Below, one piece after another: positions 38,101 to 45,293 of a stretch of 64,000 nucleotides of DNA (its first letter is position 1; each line of letters begins with the position of its first letter). Position numbers and translations under genes: made by a program. The notes under the pieces are model-generated. The model worked only from the letters and a program-made list of their open reading frames with translations. It was not told the origin of the DNA and did no database searches. Origin of the DNA: Polaribacter huanghezhanensis. Lineage in GTDB: Bacteria > Bacteroidota > Bacteroidia > Flavobacteriales > Flavobacteriaceae. The stretch lies in the NCBI RefSeq assembly GCF_030444335.1, contig NZ_CP128595.1:1674001-1738000 (forward strand), given 5' to 3'.

Positions 38101-39417
38101 ATTGTTATTGTAATTTCTAGAACTGCAGAAATGAAAATTATTGATAAGAAAACAGGAATTACCTTAAGTACCAATAACATTCCTTATGGTTCTACTATTT
38201 TCGAAATGGATAGAAAATCAATAAAGAAAGGTGATGTTGTTTGTCAATGGGATCCTTTTAATGGTGTTATTGTTTCTGAATTTGGAGGTAAAGTTTGTTT
38301 TGATGATTTAGAACAAGGTATTAACTACTCTGTAGAAATTGATGAACAAACAGGTTTCCAAGAAAAAGTAATTACAGATTCTAAGAATAAGAAAATTATT
38401 CCTTCTTTAATTATAGAAGATAAAGATGGTAATGCTTTACGTTCTTATAGTTTACCTGTTGGAGCACACTTGATGATTGACAATGGAGAAACTGTAGAAT
38501 CTGGTAAAATCTTAGTAAAAATTCCTCGTAAATCAGGAAAAGCTGGAGATATTACAGGAGGTTTACCTCGTGTAACAGAATTATTCGAAGCACGTAACCC
38601 TTCTAACCCTGCAGTAGTTGCAGCAATTGATGGTGTTGTTTCTTTCGGAAAAATTAAGCGTGGTAATAGAGAAATTATTGTTGAATCTAAAACTGGAGAT
38701 GTTAGAAAATACTTAATCAAGTTATCTAATCAGATTTTAGTTCAAGAAAATGACTTTATCAAAGCAGGTATGCCATTATCAGACGGAGCAATTACTCCGA
38801 TAGATATCTTGAATATTCAAGGGCCATCAGCAGTACAAGAATACTTAGTAAACGAAATCCAAGAAGTATATCGTTTGCAAGGTGTGAAAATTAACGACAA
38901 ACACTTTGAGGTTGTAGTTCGTCAAATGATGCGTAAAGTTAGAATTATTGATTCTGGAGATACACTTTTCTTAGAAAATCAATTGATTCATAAAAATGAC
39001 TTTATCGAAGAGAATGACGCAATTTACGGAATGAAAGTTGTTGAAGATGCAGGAGATTCTGAAAATTTAAAAGCAGGTCAAATCATTACTTCACGTCAGT
39101 TAAGAGATGAAAATTCTATTTTACGTAGAAATGATAAAAATTTAGCATCAGCAAGAGACGCTCAACCAGCAACAGCAGAACAAGTGTTGCAAGGTATTAC
39201 AAGAGCATCACTACAAACTAAATCGTTTATCTCTGCGGCATCGTTCCAGGAAACTACGAAAGTGTTAAATGAAGCAGCCGTAAATGGTAAGATAGATACT
39301 TTAGAAGGATTGAAAGAAAATGTAATTGTTGGTAAGAGAATTCCAGCAGGAACAGGTATGAGACAATACGATCATATCATTGTAGGTCCAAAAGAAGAAA
39401 TGGAAGAAAATCTATAA
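35143..39417 (+). CDS. rpoC: DNA-directed RNA polymerase subunit beta-prime
   Basis: The beta-prime subunit, 1424 residues, complete. The N-terminal zinc ribbon is visible (CACGKYK...CDRCG). The catalytic Mg-binding loop [12 protein letters not shown] has Asp477, Asp479 and Asp481. The second zinc site is near [16 protein letters not shown]. The bridge/trigger-helix region contains GLMAKPKKS and [20 protein letters not shown]. It ends in a C-terminal acidic tail. It starts 105 nt after rpoB and is closed by a strong terminator. Confidence 0.99.
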   Translation: MARKNEKYTVKKFNKISIGLSSPEAILGISRGEVLKPETINYRTHKPERDGLFCERIFGPVKDFECACGKYKRIRYKGIVCDRCGVEVTEKKVRRDRVGHINLVVPVAHIWYFRSLPNKMGYLLGLPSKKLDMIIYYERYVVIAPGIAKNAEGEPLQKMDFLTEEEYLDIAESIPQENQYLDDSDPNKFIAKMGAECLIDLLARIDLDELSYELRHKANTETSKQRKTEALKRLNVVEAFRDSNKERENKPEWMIMKAVPVIPPELRPLVPLDGGRFATSDLNDLYRRVIIRNNRLKRLVEIKAPEVILRNEKRMLQESVDSLFDNTRKSSAVKTESNRPLKSLSDSLKGKQGRFRQNLLGKRVDYSARSVIVVGPELKLSECGIPKEMAAELYKPFVIRKLIERGIVKTVKSAKKIIDRKEPVVWDILENVLKGHPVLLNRAPTLHRLGIQAFQPKLIEGKAIQLHPLVCTAFNADFDGDQMAVHLPLGPEAILEAQLLMLASHNILNPANGAPVTVPSQDMVLGLYYMTKERISTPEVPIKGEGLTFYSPEEVNIAFNEEMVDLNAGIKVRTYDIDENGEQVRKIIKTTVGRVLFNEVVPAKAGYINDVLTKKSLRGIIGGILKATDIPTTGEFLDNIKNMGYKFAFQGGLSFSLGDIIIPEEKTSMIAEANEEVDVIIANYNMGMLTNKERYNQVIDIWGSTNNRLTELSMKRLREDQQGFNSVYMMLDSGARGSKEQIRQLTGMRGLMAKPKKSTAGGGEIIENPILSNFKEGLSILEYFISTHGARKGLADTALKTADAGYLTRRLVDVSQDVIINEQDCGTLRGLEVMPLKKNDEIVESLAERIEGRVSLQNVYAPLTDDLLVNAGEEISSNIADAIHAAGIDRIQVRSALTCESTKGICAKCYGQSLSTRNKVQIGEAVGVIAAQSIGEPGTQLTLRTFHVGGVAGNISEDNKLTANFDGKISIEDLRTVKGKDASGDEIVIVISRTAEMKIIDKKTGITLSTNNIPYGSTIFEMDRKSIKKGDVVCQWDPFNGVIVSEFGGKVCFDDLEQGINYSVEIDEQTGFQEKVITDSKNKKIIPSLIIEDKDGNALRSYSLPVGAHLMIDNGETVESGKILVKIPRKSGKAGDITGGLPRVTELFEARNPSNPAVVAAIDGVVSFGKIKRGNREIIVESKTGDVRKYLIKLSNQILVQENDFIKAGMPLSDGAITPIDILNIQGPSAVQEYLVNEIQEVYRLQGVKINDKHFEVVVRQMMRKVRIIDSGDTLFLENQLIHKNDFIEENDAIYGMKVVEDAGDSENLKAGQIITSRQLRDENSILRRNDKNLASARDAQPATAEQVLQGITRASLQTKSFISAASFQETTKVLNEAAVNGKIDTLEGLKENVIVGKRIPAGTGMRQYDHIIVGPKEEMEENL

Positions 39418-39423
39418 ATATTT

Positions 39424-39456
39424 AAAGCCTACAAAATTTATTTTGTAGGCTTTTTT
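39424..39456 (+). terminator. Rho-independent terminator of rpoC
   Basis: A 13-bp perfect stem (39424-39436 with 39441-39453, loop TTTA) ends in a run of T. It lies only 6 nt past the rpoC stop and 14 nt before the DUF3467 gene, which may therefore be partly read through. Confidence 0.9.
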
Positions 39457-39468
39457 AATGCTATCAAT

Positions 39469-39783
39469 ATGGAAGATAATAATAACGAACAAGGACAACA
39501 ACTAAATATAGAATTAGATGAAGCCGTTGCAGACGGAACCTATTCTAATTTAGCAATTATCAATCATTCGGTATCAGAATTTATTGTTGATTTTATCAAT
39601 GTAATGCCTGGAGTACCAAAAGCAAAAGTAAAATCTAGAATTATTTTAACGCCACAACACGCTAAAAGATTAACCAAAGCTTTGGCAGATAATGTGCAAA
39701 AATTTGAACAGGCGCATGGTGAAATAAAAGATTACGAACAACCACCAATTCCAATGAATTTTGGACCTACTGGTGAAGCATAA
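39469..39783 (+). CDS. DUF3467 domain protein
   Basis: A 104-residue protein with the DUF3467 pattern: LNIELDEAVADGTYSNLAII, SEFIVDFINVMPGVPKAKV and RIILTPQHAKRLTKALADNV. Family members are small and of unknown function, and in Bacteroidota the gene commonly follows rpoC (recalled). No signal peptide or membrane segment. It ends the core transcription block; the accessory module begins just downstream. Confidence 0.85.
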   Translation: MEDNNNEQGQQLNIELDEAVADGTYSNLAIINHSVSEFIVDFINVMPGVPKAKVKSRIILTPQHAKRLTKALADNVQKFEQAHGEIKDYEQPPIPMNFGPTGEA

Positions 39784-39786
39784 AAT

Positions 39787-39817
39787 AAAAAACCGAAACA
39801 ATTGTTTCGGTTTTTTT
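39787..39817 (+). terminator. Rho-independent terminator after the DUF3467 gene
   Basis: AAAAAACCGAAACAATTG continues into its complement: a near-perfect palindrome around CCGAAAC/GTTTCGG, flanked by A- and T-runs. It works in both orientations and marks the boundary between core genes and the accessory module. Confidence 0.88.
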
Positions 39818-39974
39818 ATTTATAAATTTTCTGCTTAGATTTTAATTCCTCAAAAAAGAATTCATCATTGGGTATATTCATAATAAAAATCAGTATCTCT
39901 TAGATTATTGTTTACGTTTATGGTGTCGTTGTAAAAAATAGCTACACTACAATTAATCTATGCTTATTCAAACG

Positions 39975-40044
39975 AATGTGTAAATTATGTAACTCATTTC
40001 TGAAATTATGTAACACTTTTTTTTAAAAAAAACATGAAACTTTG
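39975..40044 (+). promoter_or_regulatory. Shared operator/promoter element, site A (upstream of the AraC-kinase operon)
   Basis: A 46-bp block (39975-40020) aligns without gaps to site B (43972) and site C (45189). Fixed positions include AATnTGTnAAT at offset 1, AACT at 17, AAA at 29, TGTAA at 35 and CTT at 42. Here the sequence AAATTATGTAAC occurs twice, 21 nt apart (39982 and 40003). The -7-like box AAACTTTG (40037-40044) follows. The rest of the 39818-40176 gap shows no gene; the leader to the AraC start is about 125 nt. Confidence 0.65.
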
Positions 40045-40176
40045 TGCGCTTCTCTTAAAAAGAGAAATCAATGTTATTTATTAAATACCAATGACACCTA
40101 CCTTAAAATCTACTCAAACGAAGATACTTTCCAGTGCGGTCTTATTTTGTTGTAACTTGTACAAAAAAGCAACCAA

Positions 40177-40764
40177 TTGAAGTTATACATCAAATATATG
40201 GTAAGTAACCGCTGTAAAATGGTGGTGAAAGAAATATTAAAGGAACGTGGACTTCATTTTACTCCAGTTGAGTTGGGTGAAGTGGAAATCATGGAGAATA
40301 TTTCTGAAGATGAACGCATTCTCCTCAAGGAAGAACTGCTCAAATCTGGACTTGAATTGATGGATGATAAAAGAGCGATGCTGATTGAAAAAATAAAAAA
40401 TGTGATTATTGAAATGATTCATCATTCTGAAGAAGTAATCAAAGTAAATTTTTCTGATTTTTTAAGTAAAAAATTAGATTACAATTATACCTATTTGTCA
40501 AATTTGTTTTCTGAAGTACAGGGAATTACGATTGAGCAGTACATCATCGTTCATAAAATTGAACGGATCAAAGAATTGATGATTTATGACGAACTAAGCA
40601 TTACAGAAATTACTTGGAAAATGAATTACAGCAGTGTGGCACATTTATCCAATCAATTTAAAAAAGTTACAGGACTCTCTCCGTCTCATTTTAAACAATT
40701 GAAAGGCAAAAGGAGAAGACCCATTGAAGAAATTGGAACGATTTCAAACAAAAAAGAAAAGTAG
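40177..40764 (+). CDS. AraC-family transcriptional regulator with HMA-like N-terminal domain
   Basis: A 195-residue protein. The C-terminal part is an AraC double helix-turn-helix: LDYNYTYLSNLFSEVQGITI, then ELSITEITWKMNYSSVAHLS and NQFKKVTGLSPSHFKQLK. The N-terminal 60-70 residues (LYIKYMVSNRCKMVVKEIL...) have the beta-alpha-beta pattern of heavy-metal-associated domains, but only one Cys of the usual CxxC is kept. A lysine/arginine-rich tail follows. The start is TTG at 40177, because the MKLYIK strand is needed for the fold; the first ATG (40198) would cut it. It heads the regulatory operon, 23 nt before the kinase gene, and is a candidate for binding sites A-C. Confidence 0.85.
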   Translation: MKLYIKYMVSNRCKMVVKEILKERGLHFTPVELGEVEIMENISEDERILLKEELLKSGLELMDDKRAMLIEKIKNVIIEMIHHSEEVIKVNFSDFLSKKLDYNYTYLSNLFSEVQGITIEQYIIVHKIERIKELMIYDELSITEITWKMNYSSVAHLSNQFKKVTGLSPSHFKQLKGKRRRPIEEIGTISNKKEK

Positions 40765-40787
40765 TCACTTTTAGTAAGCTAAATAAC

Positions 40788-43523
40788 ATGGAAACCGCTA
40801 TCACCAAAAAATCGCAATATACCAGAAGCTTAATAGAAGCTAGTTTAGACCCCTTCGTGACCATCAGTCCCGAAGGAAAGATTACCGATGTAAACGAGGC
40901 GTCTGTAAAAATCACTGGAATTTCAAGAGAACAGTTGATCAATACCGCCTTTTCAAATTATTTTACAAATCCCAAAAAAGCACAAATAGGATACCGTCGT
41001 GTCTTAAAAAAAGGGTTTGTGGTAGATTATCCGCTAACCATAAAACACAAAAACGGGAATTTAACCGATGTTTCCTATAATGCTTCTGTTTATAAAGATG
41101 AAGCGGGGACTGTTCTTGGCGTCTTTGCGGCAGCTAGAAATGTGAGCGATCAAAAATGGGCCATCAATTTGAGAAAAGCCAATAAAAAACTGGCCTTTCA
41201 AAACAATGAAAAAGAAAAGCGAGCTGCCGAGCTAGTCATTGCGAATGAAGAACTGGCTTTTCAAAATATTGAGAAAGAAAAACGGGCCGCTGAGTTAGTA
41301 ATTGCGAATGAAGAGCTGGCCTTGCAAAACAATGAGAAAGAAAAACGGGCCGCTGAGTTAGTAATTGCCAATAAAGAACTGGCTTTACAAAATATAGAGA
41401 AAGAAAAACGGGCTGCTGAATTAGTGATTGCGAATAAAGAATTGGCTTTGCAAAATATTGAGGCCATCAAACAAGGAATTACAAATAGAGAACTCGAAGC
41501 TTCTAACATTGATATAAAATTAGATTCTCAATACTCTTTAAGTCTTATTGAAGCCAGTCTTGACCCGTTGGTAACCATTAGTTCTGCAGGGAAGATTACA
41601 GACATGAATGCGGCGTTAACAAACATCACAGGGCTCACGCGAGAAGAGCTTACTGACACCAATTTTTTGGATTACTTTACAGAACCGAAAAAAGCGCGGG
41701 ATGTGTATAAAGAAGTCTTCGCCAATGGTTCTGTTGTCAACTTTCCGCTGACGCTACGCCATAAAAAAGGCAAGCTGACCGACGTGTTGTTCAACGGATC
41801 GGTTTATAAAGATGATGAAGGAAATGTAGATGGTGTTGTGATTGTTGCCAGAGATGTTACCGAGCAAAAAAGAATTACGGCAGAACTTGCCGAAGCCATG
41901 ATCTTTGCCGAGATGGCTACGGCAATTGCCGAGGAGGCAAAAAAGAAAGCAGAACAAGCCACGATAATTGCCGAAAGTGCGATGAAGGCAAAACAGCAAT
42001 TTTTATCGAATATGAGCCATGAAATTCGCACCCCCATGAATGCCATTATTGGCTTTACAAAAGTGGTATTGAAAACAGAGTTGACAGCAAAACAAAAAGA
42101 ATATTTAAATGCTATAAAATTAAGTGGCGATGCCTTAATTGTGTTAATCAATGACATTCTCGATTTAGCAAAAGTAGATGCTGGGAAAATGATCTTTGAA
42201 AAAATACCCTTTAAAATGTCGGTATCCATATCGGCAATGCTTCATTTATTTGAAAGTAAAATTCATGAAAAGAATTTGAAACTGGTAAAAATATATGATA
42301 GTAAAATACCAAAGGTGTTGGTAGGAGATCCTGTTCGATTGCATCAAATTATAATGAATTTGATGAGTAATGCTGTTAAGTTTACAACCAAGGGAGAGAT
42401 TGTATTCAGCGTTAACTTATTAGAGGAAGACGAAAAGAAAGTAAGCCTTGAATTTTCAGTGAGAGATACGGGCATTGGAATCCCCGAAAAAAAAATAGAT
42501 ACAATTTTCGAAAATTTTCAGCAAGCATCTAGCAATACTTCTCGGTTGTTTGGAGGTACTGGGTTGGGGCTTGCCATCGTTAAACAGTTAATAGAACCGC
42601 AAGGGGGAAGCATCCAAGTAACCAGCAAAATTAATGAAGGATCTACTTTTCGTTTTGTGTTGAGTTTTCGAAAAACCAAATCGGAAGCGAATTTAGCAAC
42701 ACAACTCATTGATTTGGATTCGGAAATAACGAATGTAAAAGTATTGGTTGTTGAAGACATTGCGCTCAATCAATTATTGATGAGAACTTTGTTGGATGAT
42801 TTCGGCTTTGAATGTGATATTGCAGGTAATGGATCCATTGCTATCGAGAAATTAAGAATGAAGACCTACGACCTGGTGTTGATGGATTTACAGATGCCCG
42901 AAATGAATGGATTTGAGGCGACCGAATACATTCGGAACAAAATGAAATTAACAATTCCCATCATCGCTATAACCGCAGATGTTACAACTGTTGATTTGGC
43001 TAAATGTGAAGCTGTAGGGATGAACGATTATATTGCGAAACCTGTTGATGAACGCTTATTATACAGCAAAATAGTGGGGTTTTTAAAAAAAACCTCCAGT
43101 ATAAATATACCTTCTATAAGTGAATCAGGAGAACCTGAAGGGGATAAAAGTGCAGTGATTAGATGTACCGATTTAACCTATTTGAAAAGTCGGACCAAAT
43201 CCAATCGCATATTGATGATGGAGATGATTAGACTTTATCTCGAACAAACACCACATTTGCTCATCGAAATGAAACAAAGCATGTTAGATAAAAATTGGAA
43301 ATCGCTGCAAGCAGCAGTCCATAAAATGATTCCATCCTTTGCGATAATGGGTATTAGTACCGATTACGAAGATATGGCAAAAAAAGTTCAGGAATACGCG
43401 ACCAGAGAAGAACAAACAGAAGGTGTGTTAGCGATGGTTTTAAAACTTGAAGAAGTTTGTCTACAGGCCTGTGGCGAATTAGAAATTGAATTGAATACTA
43501 TAAAAAACAGCAAAAATGGATAA
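40788..43523 (+). CDS. Hybrid sensor histidine kinase (PAS-coil-PAS-HisKA-HATPase-receiver-HPt)
   Basis: A 911-residue protein without a clear membrane segment, so cytoplasmic. Domains in order: PAS 1 (about 10-120), a coiled-coil linker of 21-residue repeats (about 132-225; unit NEKEKRAAELVIANKELALQ), PAS 2 (about 245-360), a second coil, HisKA with His411 in SNMSHEIRTPMNAIIGFTK, the ATPase domain (DTGIGIP, GGTGLGLAI), a receiver with Asp700 in LVLMDLQMPEMNG, and an HPt domain with His845 in AAVHKMIP. The order His-Asp-His allows a phosphorelay to the single receiver encoded next (8-nt overlap). The PAS ligand is unknown. Confidence 0.93.
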   Translation: METAITKKSQYTRSLIEASLDPFVTISPEGKITDVNEASVKITGISREQLINTAFSNYFTNPKKAQIGYRRVLKKGFVVDYPLTIKHKNGNLTDVSYNASVYKDEAGTVLGVFAAARNVSDQKWAINLRKANKKLAFQNNEKEKRAAELVIANEELAFQNIEKEKRAAELVIANEELALQNNEKEKRAAELVIANKELALQNIEKEKRAAELVIANKELALQNIEAIKQGITNRELEASNIDIKLDSQYSLSLIEASLDPLVTISSAGKITDMNAALTNITGLTREELTDTNFLDYFTEPKKARDVYKEVFANGSVVNFPLTLRHKKGKLTDVLFNGSVYKDDEGNVDGVVIVARDVTEQKRITAELAEAMIFAEMATAIAEEAKKKAEQATIIAESAMKAKQQFLSNMSHEIRTPMNAIIGFTKVVLKTELTAKQKEYLNAIKLSGDALIVLINDILDLAKVDAGKMIFEKIPFKMSVSISAMLHLFESKIHEKNLKLVKIYDSKIPKVLVGDPVRLHQIIMNLMSNAVKFTTKGEIVFSVNLLEEDEKKVSLEFSVRDTGIGIPEKKIDTIFENFQQASSNTSRLFGGTGLGLAIVKQLIEPQGGSIQVTSKINEGSTFRFVLSFRKTKSEANLATQLIDLDSEITNVKVLVVEDIALNQLLMRTLLDDFGFECDIAGNGSIAIEKLRMKTYDLVLMDLQMPEMNGFEATEYIRNKMKLTIPIIAITADVTTVDLAKCEAVGMNDYIAKPVDERLLYSKIVGFLKKTSSINIPSISESGEPEGDKSAVIRCTDLTYLKSRTKSNRILMMEMIRLYLEQTPHLLIEMKQSMLDKNWKSLQAAVHKMIPSFAIMGISTDYEDMAKKVQEYATREEQTEGVLAMVLKLEEVCLQACGELEIELNTIKNSKNG
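41181..41460 (+). repeat. 63-bp coding tandem repeat in the kinase linker
   Basis: Units begin at 41181, 41244, 41307, 41370 and 41433 with exact 63-nt spacing; four are complete. Each encodes 21 residues (three heptads). The copies are close to identical, which points to recent expansion or homogenisation. Confidence 0.9.
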
Positions 43524-43950
43524 CAGAAATAAAATAAAACTCTTTTTAGTAGATGATGATGTGGTATTTTTAAAATTGTTAGAAATTGAATTCCTCGAAC
43601 ATGCTGATTTTACGATTGAGACCTATCCAACAGGAGAGCTTTGTCTGGCTAATTTATCAAATAAACCCGATGTAATTATTTTAGATTACCAACTGGATGG
43701 GATTCAAAAAAATGCAGTAAACGGCATCGAAACCTTAGATAAAATAAAAGAGAAAAAGCCAACGATACCAGTCATCATGTTATCCTCTCAAGATAAAATA
43801 GATATTGCCATAAGCTGTATGCATCACGGTGCATTTGATTATGTGGTAAAAAGCGAAACAGCTTTTATCCGATTACAAAAAATTATCACTTCGATATTTG
43901 AATTGAAAAAAATAGAAAAACAATTGAATTGGTATATGGAAAGAATGTAA
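43516..43950 (+). CDS. Single-domain response regulator
   Basis: A 144-residue receiver protein: acidic pair in LFLVDDDVVFLKLLEIE, phosphoacceptor Asp57 in VIILDYQLDG, the Ser in VIMLSSQDK, and the switch Lys in YVVKSET. There is no output domain; the C-terminal tail is a short helix (FELKKIEKQLNWYMERM). Its ATG overlaps the kinase gene by 8 nt, so the two are coupled. It likely accepts phosphate from the kinase HPt domain and acts through protein contact. Confidence 0.9.
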   Translation: MDNRNKIKLFLVDDDVVFLKLLEIEFLEHADFTIETYPTGELCLANLSNKPDVIILDYQLDGIQKNAVNGIETLDKIKEKKPTIPVIMLSSQDKIDIAISCMHHGAFDYVVKSETAFIRLQKIITSIFELKKIEKQLNWYMERM

Positions 43951-43971
43951 TTTCTTTCCTTTTTTTATTTT

Positions 43972-44040
43972 AATCTGTGAATAATACAACTTATTCATAA
44001 AACTGTGTAATACTTCTCTTTATAAAATCTTTCACCTTTG
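43972..44040 (+). promoter_or_regulatory. Shared operator/promoter element, site B (upstream of the small stress genes)
   Basis: The 46-bp block at 43972-44017 aligns without gaps to sites A and C. It contains AATCTGTGAAT, AACT (43988) and TGTGTAA, with the last two half-sites 21 nt apart. CACCTTTGTA follows; its CTTTG ends at 44040, 33 nt after the GTAA guanine, the same distance as in site C. The gap 43951-44222 otherwise holds only a 12-codon ORF (44156-44194). Confidence 0.65.
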
Positions 44041-44155
44041 TATGGTTGTCTTCGTAGTGGTTGATGTATAAAAAAAACACTTCGAAGTATCCGAAAAAAT
44101 AGGAGAGTTCAAATCCCATTTTAAAAGCCACTTGATTCGTTAAACAAATTCAATT

Positions 44156-44194
44156 ATGGCAACAACAGAAAAGGAGCATCAAACAGAGAGGTGA
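44156..44194 (+). CDS. Possible 12-residue leader peptide
   Basis: An ATG-to-TGA frame encodes MATTEKEHQTER between promoter-like site B and the next gene. It could be a leader peptide or a decayed gene start; nothing but its position and ATG supports translation. Confidence 0.2.
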   Translation: MATTEKEHQTER

Positions 44195-44222
44195 TTTAAA
44201 CGCTAATTAAAAATACACAATT

Positions 44223-44438
44223 ATGAAAACTAAAACATTAGGTCTTACAGCTGCTATCATTGGAATATTCATGGTTATTTATACCGGTTTTAACTATATA
44301 ACAAAAGAAAAAATAGTCGATATAGGTTCGGTAGAAATGAGTGTAAATAAGAGTCATTCTATACAGTGGTCACCAATTGCTGGTGTCGTATTGCTGATTG
44401 GAGGAATTGCATTAGCGGCTATAAGTAGAAAAAAATAA
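44223..44438 (+). CDS. Small two-helix membrane protein of unknown function
   Basis: A 71-residue protein with two hydrophobic helices (about 7-27, LGLTAAIIGIFMVIYTGF, and about 51-67, PIAGVVLLIGGIALAAI). Between them is a short, likely periplasmic segment with IVDIGSVEMSVNKSHSIQWS. Similar proteins occur beside CsbD and lmo0937 genes in other Bacteroidota (recalled). I do not recognise a defined function. First gene of the unit driven by site B. Confidence 0.75.
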   Translation: MKTKTLGLTAAIIGIFMVIYTGFNYITKEKIVDIGSVEMSVNKSHSIQWSPIAGVVLLIGGIALAAISRKK

Positions 44439-44506
44439 TGTTCTTAATTTTAAAAACAACCCCCTTGTTTTGAGAAAATAAGTTCACCAAAAAAGAGTAA
44501 AAGAAC

Positions 44507-44695
44507 ATGAAAAATTTAACAGAAATAAAAGGAAGCTGGAAAGAGACAAAAGGGAAACTGAAACAGAAATTTGCGAAGCTTACAGATAGCGATTTGCTGT
44601 TTGTTGAAGGAAAAGAAGATGAAACCTTAGGTCGACTTCAAGTTAAACTTGGTAAAACAAAAGAAGAGATACAAAAACTTATTTCTCAATTATAA
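44507..44695 (+). CDS. CsbD-family stress-response protein
   Basis: A 62-residue hydrophilic, highly charged protein: [20 protein letters not shown], then [20 protein letters not shown] and a C-terminal helix. This is the CsbD-like pattern. CsbD proteins are induced by general stress in many bacteria (sigma-B regulon in Bacillus); the mechanism is unknown. It lies 68 nt after the membrane-protein gene in the site B unit. Confidence 0.85.
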   Translation: MKNLTEIKGSWKETKGKLKQKFAKLTDSDLLFVEGKEDETLGRLQVKLGKTKEEIQKLISQL

Positions 44696-44808
44696 TGTTG
44701 AGAGAGACCAAGTAAATTTATAAGTATCGCTGAACCTAAGATGAGAATTGAATATAGAAAAAGGAGTTCAAACAATTTACATCAAGAAAATTACTGAACT
44801 AAAAAATT

Positions 44809-44964
44809 ATGAAAAATTTACTTTATGCTATCGCTGTAATTTTAGTTATTCTTTGGGCAATTGGATTCATAGGATACAATCTAGGAGGCTTAATACATAT
44901 CTTATTAGTCATTGCGCTTATATCAGTGATACTAAGAATTATTAAAGGAAGAAATCCCCTTTAA
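44809..44964 (+). CDS. lmo0937-family small membrane protein
   Basis: A 51-residue protein, too short for usual ORF cut-offs: MKNLLYAIAVILVILWAIGF, then IGYNLGGLIHILLVIALISV and ILRIIKGRNPL. It has two hydrophobic helices with a short glycine turn, matching the lmo0937 family. Function is unknown, though members recur next to CsbD in stress-inducible sets. A longer overlapping frame starting at 44748 was rejected because it has no hydrophobic or family pattern. Confidence 0.88.
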   Translation: MKNLLYAIAVILVILWAIGFIGYNLGGLIHILLVIALISVILRIIKGRNPL

Positions 44965-45188
44965 TACCATTCAAGATTTCAAATAATTAAAATAACAAAT
45001 AGAGCCTCGGTTATAAACAGTATGTGCGTTTAAAAATAATTACTCGTATAAAGCTTTCATTATGGTTGCAAACCATTCTTAACACATTTAATTTTTTCAA
45101 TCAGGCTATCAAAATAATAGATTTTGTGTCGCCTGTTTTGTCTTGCTCAATCCTTTTGTGAATGTGTAAAATATTATAAAATATTGAA

Positions 45189-45257
45189 AATCTGTGAATT
45201 ACATAACTCTTTGTGAAAATTGTGTAAGGCTTCTAGTCTGTTAAATATCCACCTTTG
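45189..45257 (+). promoter_or_regulatory. Shared operator/promoter element, site C (upstream of the DUF3494 lipoprotein gene)
   Basis: The 46-bp block at 45189-45234 aligns with sites A and B: AATCTGTGAAT, AACT (45205) and TGTGTAA...CTTCT at the same offsets. CACCTTTGTA (from 45250) is identical to site B. Transcripts would start near 45263, about 30 nt before the gene. The upstream part of the 44965-45293 gap shows no gene. Confidence 0.65.
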
Positions 45258-45293
45258 TAGGAACAATAAATTAACCTTTAAAATCAAAAAAAA

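Noticed and set aside
31794..39000. Open frames on the minus strand across rpoB and rpoC
   Set aside because: They are mirror frames of highly conserved coding sequence and have low-complexity, unrecognisable translations.
41181..41460. Regular repeats that could be taken for a CRISPR-like array
   Set aside because: The 63-bp units are contiguous, without spacers, in frame, and encode a heptad coiled coil.
44748..44945. 65-codon frame overlapping the lmo0937-type gene
   Set aside because: It has no family pattern and overlaps a better supported 51-residue membrane protein in another frame.
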